This document shows positions 1 to 8,916 of a stretch of 64,000 bases of DNA, in pieces. The stretch lies in contig NZ_JACHJP010000012.1 in the NCBI RefSeq assembly GCF_014203715.1, forward strand, positions 62,001-126,000, written 5' to 3'. How positions within the stretch are numbered: position 1 is the stretch's first letter; every line of letters begins with the position of its first letter. Origin of the DNA: Streptosporangium saharense. GTDB lineage: Bacteria; Actinomycetota; Actinomycetes; Streptosporangiales; Streptosporangiaceae. Both the position numbers and the translations under genes were made by a program. The notes beneath the pieces are model-generated. The model was given only the letters and a program-made list of their open reading frames with translations, had not been told where the DNA came from and did not search any database.

Positions 1-42
1 GGCGAGCACGGCACGGTCGGTGTCCGGATCGTCGGGGTCTGA
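1..42 (+). CDS. 3' end of a gene cut by the window edge
   Basis: Frame 1 is open from the window edge to a TGA at 40-42, giving 13 C-terminal residues ending RIVGV. Third positions are mostly G or C. It would converge on the M20 gene, with a hairpin between them. Too little is visible to name a product, and chance cannot be excluded. Confidence 0.4.
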   Translation, partial: GEHGTVGVRIVGV

Positions 43-66
43 ACCGGCCGCGAAACCGCGACCGGT
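43..66. terminator. Hairpin between convergent genes
   Basis: Imperfect inverted repeat ACCGGCCGCG / CGCGACCGGT around an AAA loop, lying between the convergent ends at 42 and 79. There is no U-run, so termination is inferred from position and stem strength. Confidence 0.4.
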
Positions 67-78
67 CCGGACCACCGC

Positions 79-1275
79 TCAGACGGTGGCCGTCTCCAGG
101 CGGCGCGCCGCCAGCTCGGCGTAGAGCGCCGCCCCGTCCGGCAGCACCGCGTCGTCGAACTCCGCGTCCGGGGCGTGGTTGTAGGCGGCCTTCTCCGGGT
201 CGCGGTCCGACGGGCACGCGCCGAGCGCGACGAACGCCGAGGGCACCTGGTCGCAGACGTAGGAGAAGTCCTCCGAGCCGGTGAAGGGGTTGGCCGCGCG
301 CAGGAAGCGCTGCTCGCCGTAGACCTCCCTGACGGTCTCGGCGACGAAGTCGGCCTCGGCGCCGTCGTTGACCGTGACCGGATAGATCGCGCGATAGTCG
401 GCCTCGACGTCCAGCCCGTGGGCGGCGGCGATGCCCCTGACCAGGGCGACCGTCCTCTCCTGGAGCCGTTCGTGCGCGGCCGGGGAGAACGACCTGATCG
501 TCACCGCGAAGCGGGCCTCCTCGGGGATCACGTTGCTGACCGTGCCCGCGTGGAAGCTGCCGACGGTGACCACGACCGGGTCGAAGACGTCGAAGCTCCG
601 CGTCACCATGGTCTGCAGCGCCAGGACCATCTCGCACGCGGCGGGGACGGGGTCCTTGGCGCGGTGTGGCGCCGAGCCGTGCCCGCCCGCGCCGCGCACG
701 GTCACCACCAGCTCGTCGATGGCGGACATCATCGGGCCGCCCTTGGTGAGGAAGGTCCCCTGCGGGAGCATCGCGCTGGTCACGTGCAGGGCGTAGGCCG
801 CGACCGGACGCTCACCCGCCGCGTCGAGCGTCCCCTCGTCGATCATGATCTTGGCGCCGTCGTGCCCCTCCTCGCCGGGCTGGAACATGAAGACCACGTT
901 CCCGGCGAGCCGGTCGCGCCGCCCGGACAGCAGGTGCGCGGCCCCAGCGAGCATGGTGGTGTGCAGGTCGTGGCCGCAGGCGTGCATCCTGCCCTCGAAC
1001 CGTGAGGCCAGCTCCCCGGCTCGTTCGGAGACCGGCAGGGCGTCCATGTCACCCCGCAGCAGGACCGTCGGGCCTGGACGGGCCCCGCGCAGCACCGCGG
1101 TGACGGAGCTGAGCTTCTCGCCGAGCCGTACGTCGAGGGGGAGACCGGAGATCGCCTCAAGCACCTTCTCCTGGGTGCGCGGCAGGTCGAGGCCCAGCTC
1201 GGGCTCCCGGTGCAGGGCGTGTCTGAGGCGGACCAGCTCATCCCGCATGTCGGCGGCGGATTCACGAAACGACAT
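79..1275 (-). CDS. M20-family metallo-amidohydrolase
   Basis: 398 residues, the usual length for the hippurate hydrolase/IAA-amino-acid hydrolase branch of peptidase family M20. These cytoplasmic enzymes remove an acyl group from an amide-linked amino acid with a two-metal centre. Visible motifs in order are RGDMDALP, HACGHD (metal-binding His and Asp), PGEEG (catalytic Glu) and TGSEDF near the C terminus. The ATG follows AAGGA by 7 bases. It is divergent from the HdeD-like gene with about 115 bp between, and no neighbour indicates the substrate. Family assignment is firm; the natural substrate is unknown. Confidence 0.88.
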   Translation of the reverse strand: MSFRESAADMRDELVRLRHALHREPELGLDLPRTQEKVLEAISGLPLDVRLGEKLSSVTAVLRGARPGPTVLLRGDMDALPVSERAGELASRFEGRMHACGHDLHTTMLAGAAHLLSGRRDRLAGNVVFMFQPGEEGHDGAKIMIDEGTLDAAGERPVAAYALHVTSAMLPQGTFLTKGGPMMSAIDELVVTVRGAGGHGSAPHRAKDPVPAACEMVLALQTMVTRSFDVFDPVVVTVGSFHAGTVSNVIPEEARFAVTIRSFSPAAHERLQERTVALVRGIAAAHGLDVEADYRAIYPVTVNDGAEADFVAETVREVYGEQRFLRAANPFTGSEDFSYVCDQVPSAFVALGACPSDRDPEKAAYNHAPDAEFDDAVLPDGAALYAELAARRLETATV

Positions 1276-1391
1276 GGATCATTCCTTCTGACGGCTCGAC
1301 GACTTGATCGCACGATAACCCGATTTAACCGATCAATGGTCTCGTGTTGTCCTCTTGCCGGATAGGAATCCCCAAGGAACGGGGAGGTCAC

Positions 1392-1958
1392 ATGGAAGAG
1401 CTGGCACGTACCTGGTGGGTGTATCTGGTCCGCGGCGTCTGCGCGATCCTGTTCGGCGTGCTCGCGCTGGTCTGGCCCGCCATCACGGTCCTCGCCCTGG
1501 TCATCGTCTTCGGCGCCTACGCCATCGTGGACGGCGTCTTCGCCCTGTTCGGCGCGGGCAGGGGAGCGGGCTTCGGCTCCCGGAGCTGGATGATCTTCTA
1601 CGGCATCGTCAGCATCCTGGCGGGCATCGCGGTCTTCGTCTGGCCGGGCATCACGGCCCTGGTCCTGCTGCTCTTCATCGCGGCCTGGGCCGTCGTCACC
1701 GGCATCCTGGAGATCGTGGCGGGGATCAAACTGCGCAAGACCGGGGCCAACGAGTGGATGTTCATCATCAGCGGCGCGCTCTCGGTGCTGTTCGGCGTCC
1801 TGCTGTTCCTGCGACCCGCCCCGGGCGCGCTGGCCCTCATCTGGCTCATCGGCATCATGGCCATCGTGTACGGCATCGCCCTGGTGGTGCTGTCGTTCCG
1901 GGTCAAGGGGCTCGGCTCCCGGCGGCAGGGGCCTTCCGGCACCCCTCGCGTCGTGTGA
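1392..1958 (+). CDS. HdeD/DUF308-family membrane protein
   Basis: 188 residues, almost entirely hydrophobic, with about six predicted membrane helices arranged as repeated two-helix units of the DUF308 (HdeD) type. The repeated LFGVLxLVWP-like motif is typical of the family. In enterobacteria HdeD is linked to acid resistance; in actinomycetes the role is unknown. The ATG at 1392 follows GGGGAGG closely and is preferred over the in-frame ATG at 1344, which would add a non-hydrophobic stretch. The next gene downstream on the same strand is lat, 115 bp away. Confidence 0.85.
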   Translation: MEELARTWWVYLVRGVCAILFGVLALVWPAITVLALVIVFGAYAIVDGVFALFGAGRGAGFGSRSWMIFYGIVSILAGIAVFVWPGITALVLLLFIAAWAVVTGILEIVAGIKLRKTGANEWMFIISGALSVLFGVLLFLRPAPGALALIWLIGIMAIVYGIALVVLSFRVKGLGSRRQGPSGTPRVV

Positions 1959-1977
1959 TTCTGGACAATCTCCAGAA
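1959..1977 (+). promoter_or_regulatory. Inverted repeat TTCTGGA-N5-TCCAGAA upstream of lat
   Basis: Perfect 7-base arms separated by 5 bases, starting right after the HdeD stop codon and about 100 bp before lat. It is not followed by a U-run, so a regulator site for lat is more likely than a terminator. The regulator is unknown. Confidence 0.4.
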
Positions 1978-2073
1978 AAATCAGCTTCTGCGCGTAATGT
2001 CTCCATATAGAAGCGTCATTTACGGGGAATAATCCCTTCGAATCGCCGTGGGGGAGAGACCTGTGGAGGGGAC

Positions 2074-3375
2074 ATGGACGTGCACGACCGCCTCGCTCGA
2101 CACCTGCTCGTGGACGGATACCGGCTGGTCCTGGACCTCGACAGGAGCAGGGGGTCCCGGCTCGTGGACGCCCGGACGGACCGCAGCTACCTGGACTTCT
2201 ACACCTTCTTCGCCTCGGCGCCACTGGGCCTGAACCCCTTCGACGACGACCCCGAGTTCCTGGCCCTGCTCGGCAGGATCGCCGCCAACAAGCCCGCCAA
2301 CTCCGACCTGTACACCGGCCACCTCGCCGACTTCGTCGAGACGTTCACCCGCGTGCTCGGCGACCCCGAGCTGCCGCACCTGTTCTTCGTCGAGGGCGGC
2401 GCCCTGGCCGTGGAGAACGCCCTGAAGTGCGCCTTCGACTGGAAGAGCCGCCGCAACGAGGCCGCGGGCCGCCCCAGGAGCCTCGGCACCAGGGTGCTCC
2501 ACCTCACCCGTGCCTTCCACGGCCGCAGCGGCTACACCCTCTCGCTCACCAACACCGACCCGGTCAAGACCGACCGCTTCCCGATGTTCGACTGGCCCAG
2601 GATCGAGGTGCCCGCGATCCACTTCGGGAACGTCGAGGCGGCCGAGGCGCGGGCGCTGGCCCAGGCGCGGGCCGCCTTCGAGCGCTACCCGCACGACATC
2701 GCCTGCTTCATCGCCGAACCCATCCAGGGCGAGGGAGGCGACAACCACATGCGCCCCGAGTTCCTGCAGGCCATGGAGCGCATGTGCCACGAGTACGACG
2801 CGCTGTTCGTCGTGGACGAGGTGCAGACCGGCGCCGGGATCACCGGAACCCCCTGGGCGCACCAGCAGCTCGGCCTGCGCCCCGACATCGTGGCCTTCGC
2901 CAAGAAGGTCCAGGTCGGCGGGATCATGGCGGGCCGCAGGGTGGACCAGGTGCCCGACAACGTCTTCCGCGTCAGCGGCAGGATCAACTCCACCTGGGGC
3001 GGCGGCCTGGTCGACATGGTCCGCTCCCGCAGGATGCTGGAGATCATCGAGCGCGACGGCCTGATCACCCGGGCGGGCGAACTGGGCCAGGACCTGCTCA
3101 CCGCCCTTCAGAAGATCCAGGCCCGCTTCCCCGGTCTGGTCCGTCACGCCAGGGGACGCGGCCTCATGTGCGCCTTCGACCTGCCGGACACGACAACCCG
3201 CGACCGCCTGGTCGCCCGGCTCAGGCGCGAGGAGGGCGTGCTCGTCCTGCCCTGCGGTGACCAGTCGGTACGGCTGCGCCCCGCCCTCTCGGTGGCCGCG
3301 GAGGAACTCCTCGAAGGGACGACCGCCATCACCAGAGCCCTGGAAGCCTCACAGGGCCTGAAGCTCTCCGCGTGA
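2074..3375 (+). CDS. lat: L-lysine 6-transaminase
   Basis: 433-residue class III PLP-dependent aminotransferase. It closely resembles the lysine epsilon-aminotransferases of mycobacteria and beta-lactam producers, which convert L-lysine plus 2-oxoglutarate to 2-aminoadipate semialdehyde (cyclising to piperideine-6-carboxylate) and glutamate. Family-specific stretches are the N-terminal YLDFYTFFASAPLG (39-52), FFVEGGALAVENALK (104-118), AEPIQGEGG (214-222), VVDEVQTG (246-253) and the PLP lysine in FAKKVQVGG (275-283). ATG preceded by GGAGGGG. In mycobacteria lat sits beside an Lrp-type regulator, but none is seen here. No beta-lactam or siderophore genes are nearby, so lysine catabolism or a stress role is likelier than antibiotic supply. 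Confidence 0.93.
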   Translation: MDVHDRLARHLLVDGYRLVLDLDRSRGSRLVDARTDRSYLDFYTFFASAPLGLNPFDDDPEFLALLGRIAANKPANSDLYTGHLADFVETFTRVLGDPELPHLFFVEGGALAVENALKCAFDWKSRRNEAAGRPRSLGTRVLHLTRAFHGRSGYTLSLTNTDPVKTDRFPMFDWPRIEVPAIHFGNVEAAEARALAQARAAFERYPHDIACFIAEPIQGEGGDNHMRPEFLQAMERMCHEYDALFVVDEVQTGAGITGTPWAHQQLGLRPDIVAFAKKVQVGGIMAGRRVDQVPDNVFRVSGRINSTWGGGLVDMVRSRRMLEIIERDGLITRAGELGQDLLTALQKIQARFPGLVRHARGRGLMCAFDLPDTTTRDRLVARLRREEGVLVLPCGDQSVRLRPALSVAAEELLEGTTAITRALEASQGLKLSA

Positions 3376-3376
3376 A

Positions 3377-3616
3377 CTACTTCTCGCCGGTACGGCTGCG
3401 CCACAGACCTATGGCCGTCATCCGGGAGTCGGCGCCCAGTTTGGCGTAGATCCGGTTGACGTGGTTCTTCACCGTCTTCTCGCTGAGGAACAGGTGCTGG
3501 GCGATCTGGGAGTTGGAGCGACCGGTGGCGATCAGCTCCATGACCTCGGTCTCACGCCTGCTCAAGCTCGCCGTGACTGTGGGTTCGGCGTCGAACGGTG
3601 CGTCGTCGACTCTCAT
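3377..3616 (-). CDS. Stand-alone LuxR-type HTH protein
   Basis: 79 residues, essentially only the C-terminal GerE/LuxR DNA-binding domain: [23 protein letters not shown], then [18 protein letters not shown], which carries the recognition helix. There is no receiver or sensor domain, so any control must come from expression level or a partner. It converges on lat, with the two stop codons almost touching. Comparable free HTH proteins are common in actinomycetes. Target genes are unknown. Confidence 0.85.
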   Translation of the reverse strand: MRVDDAPFDAEPTVTASLSRRETEVMELIATGRSNSQIAQHLFLSEKTVKNHVNRIYAKLGADSRMTAIGLWRSRTGEK

Positions 3617-3730
3617 ACGGCCTCCGTTGCAGCAACACGTTCAGGTCGCCGAAACCCCCCGTCTAACGGCGTAGCGATAGCAGCGAGCATAACCCGCGAC
3701 ATCCGTCTTTGGTGGACAAGTCGGGAGTGA

Positions 3731-3770
3731 GGAAAAACGCAGAACGGCCGGTCCGTGAGGACCGGCCGTT
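3731..3770 (-). terminator. Rho-independent terminator after tRNA-His
   Basis: Perfect 12-bp stem (3743-3754 with 3759-3770) around a 4-base loop, then a run of five T on the minus strand (A at 3733-3737). It lies 8 bases beyond the 3' end of tRNA-His. This is the clearest intrinsic terminator in the window. Confidence 0.85.
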
Positions 3771-3777
3771 CCCATGG

Positions 3778-3851
3778 GGTGAGCGAAGGGACTTGAACCC
3801 TCGACATCCAGGACCACAACCTGGCGCTCTGCCACCTGAGCTACGCCCACC
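3778..3851 (-). tRNA. tRNA-His (GTG anticodon)
   Basis: On the minus strand the cloverleaf folds fully: acceptor arm GTGGGCG with CGCTCAC, D arm GCTC...GAGC, anticodon loop TTGTGGT with anticodon GTG, and T arm GAGGG-TTCAAGT-CCCTT. The extra G(-1) typical of tRNA-His is encoded at 3851 and pairs with discriminator C73 at 3778. CCA is not encoded. Confidence 0.93.
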
Positions 3852-3925
3852 ATGTCCGCCGCAGCGGTACATGAAAAGTGTAGCGGTCTTTGGGAGTCGT
3901 TTCGCCTATGGTTTCCGCGTGCCGC

Positions 3926-4528
3926 TCAGGTCGCGGTGGCCGAGATCGTCTCCGCGAGCTCACGGGCCGTCGCGGAGTCGGGGCCGGGCTGGGCCACGAA
4001 GACCGCCGCGCGGTAGTAGCGCAGCTCGCGGATGCTCTCGGTGATGTCGGCGAGCGCGCGGTGGCCGCCCTGCTTCTCCGGCGCGGCGAAGTAGACGCGG
4101 GGGTACCACCGCCGGGCGAGCTCCTTGACCGAGGACACGTCGATCATCCGGTAGTGCAGGAACGCGTCGACGGTCGGCATGTCACGGGCGATGAACGAAC
4201 GGTCGGTGGCGATGGAGTTGCCGCACAGCGGAGCCCGCTTCGGCTCGGGGATGTGCCCCTTGATGTAGTCGAGGACCAGGGCCTCCGCCTCGGCCAGCGT
4301 GACGCCCGTGCTCAGCGTCTCCAGCAGAGCCGAGGCGGTGTGCATCTCACGGACGACCTGTGACATCTGCTCCAGTGCCTCGGGCGGAGGCTTGATGACC
4401 ACGTCAACGCCCTCGTCGAGCTGGTTCAGCTCACCGTCCGTGACCACGCAGGCCACCTCGATCAGCGCGTCTCGGCCGAGGTCGAGCCCGGTCATCTCAC
4501 AGTCGATCCAGACCAGCAGGTCACTCAT
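3926..4528 (-). CDS. orn: Oligoribonuclease
   Basis: 200 residues, a DEDDh-family 3'-5' exonuclease. It degrades di- to pentanucleotides, the last step of RNA turnover, and hydrolyses pGpG derived from c-di-GMP. Visible motifs are [10 protein letters not shown] (7-16, the first metal-binding D and E), [26 protein letters not shown] and the HRALADI motif with the catalytic His and final Asp. Length and order match actinobacterial Orn. There is no Shine-Dalgarno sequence. TACCCT lies 7 bases before the ATG, so the mRNA is probably leaderless. The upstream neighbour tRNA-His is commonly found next to orn in actinomycetes (family knowledge). Confidence 0.95.
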   Translation of the reverse strand: MSDLLVWIDCEMTGLDLGRDALIEVACVVTDGELNQLDEGVDVVIKPPPEALEQMSQVVREMHTASALLETLSTGVTLAEAEALVLDYIKGHIPEPKRAPLCGNSIATDRSFIARDMPTVDAFLHYRMIDVSSVKELARRWYPRVYFAAPEKQGGHRALADITESIRELRYYRAAVFVAQPGPDSATARELAETISATAT

Positions 4529-4535
4529 AGCCTTC

Positions 4536-4541
4536 AGGGTA
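4536..4541 (-). promoter_or_regulatory. -10 hexamer of a leaderless orn transcript
   Basis: TACCCT on the minus strand, 7 bases before the orn ATG and with no ribosome-binding site in between. This is the usual actinobacterial layout for a transcript starting at the start codon. Confidence 0.5.
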
Positions 4542-4550
4542 GTACTCCCC

Positions 4551-5774
4551 TCAGGAGACCTTGAGCGACTTGATGACCCTGTCGGCGAGCGAAGTGTCCA
4601 AATTGTCGGGGATGGAGATGTACATCAGCGCCGGCTTCCTGCCCTCGCCCCGGTCCACGATCACGAACGCGGCCCGCTCCTTCTTCCACTTCCAGCCGTT
4701 GGCCTCGGACTGCTTGGAGAAGTCGAGGTCGAACATGAACAGCCAGCCGTCCTTGCCGCTCACCTTGATCGCCTCGTCCTTGACGATCTTCCGCTCGTGC
4801 TCGGGGCTGTAGTAGGCCGACTCGGTCGCGTGCAGCAGCGTCGCGGCGATCCCGCGCATGCTGGGGACCCCGTCGTAGCCGTACTTGTCGGGAAGCTCAC
4901 CGGTCAGGATGTTGCCGAGCCACCTGTTGCCCTTGCCGTCGTAGTCCTCCTGCGCGACGGCCAGGGTCCCGCTGGTCCAGGTGAAGCCGAGCGGGTCGCT
5001 GCCCAGGTTCGCGGGGAGCTGCCAGGAGGAGCCGGGGTAGGCGTAGGACATCCCGCTTACCGGGTCCTCGATGCGGCCGTTCTGCGGCCGGGGGAGTTCG
5101 CTCCTGCCCGGTTGCGGGGTCTCCTGCGGCGGCTCGGTGAACTCGGGAGCGCTCGGGGAGGTGGTGGGCTCCTGCGTGGGGATGACGGGCGGCACGGTCG
5201 AGTCGTCGGCGGTCGGCCTGCCCGAGGGGTTCATCAGGAACATGGCCGCGACCACGACGACGACCACCAGGATCACGACTCCGCCGCCCCCGAGGATCCA
5301 GGGCCACGGGCTGTTCTTACGTGGCGGAGCCCCCGACGGCAGGCCGTAACCCGCGGCGGGCAGCTGCATCGTGTTGCCACCCGGACTCCCACCGCCCCAC
5401 CAGGGCGTCTGTCCCTGCGGTCCCTGGCCCTGCGCCCCGTTCCACTGCGCGGCCTGTCCCGCCTCACCCGCGGGCGGCCCCGGCTGCGGCCCCGTGGGTG
5501 GCGCGAAGGGCCCGGTCTGCGACCCGGCGGGTCTGACAGGCACGGAAGGACCGGAAGGATCAGCGGACGAAGAGGGAGGCGGGACAGGGGGCGGGGCGGC
5601 GGGCTGGGGGAACGGGCCGGTCTGCCCCGTCGGCTGGGGGAGGGGTACGGCCTGGCCCTGGGGGGCGGTGTCCCTGGGGTGTGTGGCGTCGGTCCACTGG
5701 TTGCCGTCCCACCACCGCAACAACGGTGAGCCGTAGGGATCGGGGTACCAGCCGGCAGGGGTCTGCGTGGTCAT
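4551..5774 (-). CDS. DUF2510 membrane protein with Pro/Gln-rich cytoplasmic arm
   Basis: 407 residues. N-terminal DUF2510 motif ([20 protein letters not shown], 8-27) is followed by about 140 low-complexity Pro/Gly/Gln residues, one membrane helix near 178-205 ([20 protein letters not shown]), a Pro/Thr linker, and an extracellular domain of about 170 residues that I do not recognise. DUF2510 is common at the N terminus of actinobacterial membrane proteins and may bind a partner. The gene follows the kinase/pseudokinase pair on the same strand, but TACTCT 7 bases before the ATG suggests its own leaderless promoter. The outer domain could be a sensor or a lipid/protein-binding domain. Confidence 0.8.
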   Translation of the reverse strand: MTTQTPAGWYPDPYGSPLLRWWDGNQWTDATHPRDTAPQGQAVPLPQPTGQTGPFPQPAAPPPVPPPSSSADPSGPSVPVRPAGSQTGPFAPPTGPQPGPPAGEAGQAAQWNGAQGQGPQGQTPWWGGGSPGGNTMQLPAAGYGLPSGAPPRKNSPWPWILGGGGVVILVVVVVVAAMFLMNPSGRPTADDSTVPPVIPTQEPTTSPSAPEFTEPPQETPQPGRSELPRPQNGRIEDPVSGMSYAYPGSSWQLPANLGSDPLGFTWTSGTLAVAQEDYDGKGNRWLGNILTGELPDKYGYDGVPSMRGIAATLLHATESAYYSPEHERKIVKDEAIKVSGKDGWLFMFDLDFSKQSEANGWKWKKERAAFVIVDRGEGRKPALMYISIPDNLDTSLADRVIKSLKVS

Positions 5775-5781
5775 GGCCGTC

Positions 5782-5787
5782 AGAGTA
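5782..5787 (-). promoter_or_regulatory. -10 hexamer of a leaderless transcript (DUF2510 gene)
   Basis: TACTCT on the minus strand, 7 bases before the ATG at 5774. There is no Shine-Dalgarno sequence. Confidence 0.45.
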
Positions 5788-5828
5788 GTAAGAACCGGTT
5801 AGCAGTGCATTGCGGTGCCTTGGAACTC

Positions 5829-7214
5829 TCAGGGGCACTTGTAGGTGAAAGTCGCCTTGTCCTGGACCTTCTTCCCCTCCGGCAGCGGGGAGAGCAGCCG
5901 CAGTGTCGCCGTACCACGGAAGCTTCCCTCGCCCTTGATCGTCCACTCCAGGGTCACCTCGTGCGAGGTCGTCCCCGAGGAGACGGTGTCGGTCTGCTGG
6001 ATCGGGGTCTTGCGGTCACTGCGCCGCCACTCGTAGCGGATCTCCCCGCCGGAGCCGTTCGTGGCGAAAATGCCCGTGACCCTGACCGTCGCGTCGCACG
6101 TCTGTTGCTTCTTCGGCGCGCTCACCTCGACGCCGCTGATCGCGAGCGGGGTCGCCGAACCGCGTAGCAGCCAGACCGCCAGGGCGCCGACGACCATCAG
6201 CGCGAGAACCACGGTCGCCAGTGCCGTACGGCGGCGCCTGCGTCTGGCGGCGGTCCCGAGCGTACGCAGCCTGTCGGAGGGCAGCTCGGTGCGCTGCTGG
6301 TCGCGGCCCGCCCGCCAGATCTGCGCCGCCGTGGTCTCCGGAGGCACGCCGGGACCGAAGCGCATGACGACGTCCTCCTGACCGGAGGTCGGCATGTCGG
6401 CCCGCAGCAGCGTGACGACCTCGCCCTCGTCGGGGACGGCCACCGGGGGGACGCCCACGGGCGCGACCCCCACGGCGGGGCTCCGCCGTACGGCCTGGGC
6501 GAGACCGTTCCTGGTCAGGGAGCCGGCGGGCAGCGTGTCCTGCCCGGCAAGCAGCACGTCACGGGCCCGGCCGAGCCCCTCGGTGACGGCGGTGGCCGCG
6601 GCCCGCTCGAACAGGGCGGCGGCGCCGGGATCGGCGGCGGCCCAGTTGGCGGCCAGGCCACGGGCGAGCGCCGCCCAGGCCGCCGCGTCACGGCCGCGGT
6701 CGGCGGAGCGCCCGTGCAGCGCGTCGGCCAGTCCCCGCTCGGCGAGCAGCGCCGACCCGTCGGCGGCGATCACCACGGTGTCCGGGCGCAGCGCCCCGTG
6801 CGCGAGGCCGGAGGCGTGCAGGGCCAGCAGGGTCCGCGCGGTCTCCAGCAGCACGACGGCCGCCTCACCCGCGCCGGGACCGGAACCGGGAAGCCCGGAG
6901 GGCGCGGTGAGCAGGTCGGTCAGGGTGGGACTGACCGGCTCCGTGGTGAGCAGCCAGATCTCCCGCCCGGCCGAGACCAGGTCGGTGACCGGGACCAGCC
7001 CGGTCAGGCCCGCCTGGATCAGCTCGCGTTCGGCGAGCACGGCCGCGACCAGCCGTTCCCGCGCGGCCGGATCGGCGGCGAAGCGCGGGTCGAGCCTGAG
7101 CGCCCCCGCCCGCCGCCCGCCCGGCGCGGTCGCGGACGACCAGGTCCCCGGTTCACCGGTACGGCTCTCGCCGGTCAGCAGGAAACCGGCGACGGTCCCC
7201 CGTTCGATGTCCAT
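5829..7214 (-). CDS. Membrane-anchored pseudokinase
   Basis: 461 residues. The first ~270 have the outline of a protein kinase C lobe (LLETARTLLALHASGLAHG...), but the catalytic loop reads HGALRPDTV (139-147) instead of HRDxKPxN and the DFG position reads AERG. The catalytic Asp and both metal ligands are therefore missing. An Arg-rich stop-transfer sequence and one helix (about 330-352) lead to a ~105-residue outer domain with two Cys that looks like a beta-sandwich. Its start is 19 bases after the stop of the active kinase gene. Such pseudokinases (MviN-type in mycobacteria is the known example) act as scaffolds or substrates, and pairing with the adjacent kinase is my inference. Confidence 0.8.
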   Translation of the reverse strand: MDIERGTVAGFLLTGESRTGEPGTWSSATAPGGRRAGALRLDPRFAADPAARERLVAAVLAERELIQAGLTGLVPVTDLVSAGREIWLLTTEPVSPTLTDLLTAPSGLPGSGPGAGEAAVVLLETARTLLALHASGLAHGALRPDTVVIAADGSALLAERGLADALHGRSADRGRDAAAWAALARGLAANWAAADPGAAALFERAAATAVTEGLGRARDVLLAGQDTLPAGSLTRNGLAQAVRRSPAVGVAPVGVPPVAVPDEGEVVTLLRADMPTSGQEDVVMRFGPGVPPETTAAQIWRAGRDQQRTELPSDRLRTLGTAARRRRRRTALATVVLALMVVGALAVWLLRGSATPLAISGVEVSAPKKQQTCDATVRVTGIFATNGSGGEIRYEWRRSDRKTPIQQTDTVSSGTTSHEVTLEWTIKGEGSFRGTATLRLLSPLPEGKKVQDKATFTYKCP

Positions 7215-7233
7215 TGCCCGTTCCGCCGTTCTC

Positions 7234-8916
7234 CTAGCGCCGCCTCCGGTGGCGACCGGCCATCCTTCGTCCCATCGCCAGTGTGATGGGAAGGGTGCCG
7301 CCCGTCACCAGGCCGAACGCCAGCACCGTCTCCGGGATCGTCTCGGGAGGCGTCGGCGACGCGCTGAGAGTCGGCGCCGTCCCTCCTCCGTCGGTCGAGG
7401 TCTCCGTCGGCGTGGGGGTCGGAGTGGGTGTCGGGGTCCTGGTGGGCCTGGTGGTCGGCGTTGGCGGGGCGGTCGTCCTGGTCGGGGTGGGCGTCGGCGT
7501 CGGGGTCGGCGTCTTCGACGGGGCCTTGGTCGGGACGTCCGAGTCGATGGGGGAGGTCGGCTCCTCCGTGTCGGTCACCGTCGGCGTGGGCTTCGGCGTC
7601 GGGGCCTTGGTCGGCTTCTTCGTGGGGGTCGCCGACGGCTTCGGCTTCGGGGTCTTCGACGGGGCGGCCGTCCTGGTCGGGTAGACCGGCGGGGGAGAGG
7701 CGGCGGTCGTCGTCGCGGGGGTCGGCGTCGGCGTGGGGGCGGAGGTGGTCTGCGCGGGCTTCTCCGACGGCTCGGGCGTGGGGTCGTCCGGCTGGTTCTC
7801 CGGCAGCAGCGACTCGGGGGTGTCGGGGGACGCCGAGTAGATCAGGCTCTGCGGCGCGATCGCGGTGCTGCTCGCGGAGTTGACCAGCACGGCGGTCACC
7901 CCGCCGACCACCGCGACGCATCCGAGGCCGACCAGGACCTTGACGCCCATCTTGCTCAGGGAGGAGGTCCTGCGGCGCGCGCCCCCACTCCTGAGGTTCG
8001 TCTCGGCGACGGAGGATCCGGTGCCGGTCTTGGGGGCCTCGACGGGGAACAGGGCGGGCAGGAGCGCGGCGAGTCCGGCCAGGCGGCGGCGCCCCTTCTC
8101 CTGCCAGTCGGTTCCGTAGGCGTCGGCGGCGACGGCCTCAAGCTCGGTGATGAAGGCGGCGGCGGTCGGCGGCCGGTCCGCGGGGTGCTTGGCGAGACCC
8201 CGGTCGACCAGGCCCTGCAGCGCGGGCGGCACCTCCTCGACCGGCGGCGGCGTGACCTGGTGCTGCCTGGCCAGCGCGGCGACGTTCGTCGCCCGGAAGG
8301 GCCGGGTGCCCGTCAGGCACTCGAAGAACACGACGGTCGCGGCGTAGACGTCGGTCGAGGGACCGGCGGGGGAACCCGTCCACTGCTCGGGGGCCATGTA
8401 GGGAGGCGTGCCCGCGGGGGTGTCCCCGTCGCCGGAGCGGATCGCGATGCCGAAGTCGACGAGCTTGCTCGCCCCGTCCGCCTCGACCATCACGTTTTCC
8501 GGCTTGAAGTCGCGGTGCACGACGCCCGCCGTGTGCGCGGTCGACAGGCCGAGAAGGGCGCCCTTGAGCACGACCAGCGCGGCCTCCGGCCCGGTCGGCC
8601 CCTCGGAGCGCAGGATCGCGCGCAGCGCGACGCCGTTGACCAGCTCCATGACGATGGCGGCGCCCTCGCCGGTCTCCACGTAGTCGTAGAGCCGTACGGC
8701 GTGCGGGCTGTCCAGGGTGTTGAGGACCCGGGCCTCGTGCCGGAAACGGGCGACGAACCCGACGTCACTCCTGAGCTCGTCGGACAGGTACTTGATCGCC
8801 ACCGGCACGCCGTCGACGTCGTGCCGCGCCATCACCACGCGTCCGCCGGCACCGGCTCCCAGCTCGCGTATCTCGGTGTATCCGGGGACTCGCCAGCCTG
8901 ATGACGTGCCGTACAT
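7234..8916 (-). CDS. Receptor-type Ser/Thr protein kinase (PknB family)
   Basis: 560 residues. Complete kinase domain at about 12-275: glycine loop LGAGAGGRV (19-27), VAIK lysine 42, catalytic loop HRDFKPEN (134-141), DFG 154-156 and APE 175-177. A membrane helix follows near 320-343. The outer part is a long Thr/Pro/Ser repeat region (about 380-520) like a cell-wall-spanning stalk, ending in a second hydrophobic segment and an RRMAGRHRRRR tail that could be a second anchor. No PASTA domains, so the ligand is unclear. ATG preceded by GAGGAG. First gene of a probable kinase-pseudokinase unit. Confidence 0.92.
   Translation of the reverse strand: MYGTSSGWRVPGYTEIRELGAGAGGRVVMARHDVDGVPVAIKYLSDELRSDVGFVARFRHEARVLNTLDSPHAVRLYDYVETGEGAAIVMELVNGVALRAILRSEGPTGPEAALVVLKGALLGLSTAHTAGVVHRDFKPENVMVEADGASKLVDFGIAIRSGDGDTPAGTPPYMAPEQWTGSPAGPSTDVYAATVVFFECLTGTRPFRATNVAALARQHQVTPPPVEEVPPALQGLVDRGLAKHPADRPPTAAAFITELEAVAADAYGTDWQEKGRRRLAGLAALLPALFPVEAPKTGTGSSVAETNLRSGGARRRTSSLSKMGVKVLVGLGCVAVVGGVTAVLVNSASSTAIAPQSLIYSASPDTPESLLPENQPDDPTPEPSEKPAQTTSAPTPTPTPATTTAASPPPVYPTRTAAPSKTPKPKPSATPTKKPTKAPTPKPTPTVTDTEEPTSPIDSDVPTKAPSKTPTPTPTPTPTRTTAPPTPTTRPTRTPTPTPTPTPTETSTDGGGTAPTLSASPTPPETIPETVLAFGLVTGGTLPITLAMGRRMAGRHRRRR

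Noticed and set aside
2020-3147. 375-codon open frame on the strand opposite lat
   Set aside because: High-GC genes leave long open frames on the other strand; the lat protein is clearly conserved and this frame shows no recognisable domain.
7380-7700. Long low-complexity Val/Gly frame on the plus strand
   Set aside because: It is the antisense of the Thr/Pro repeat stalk of the kinase gene.
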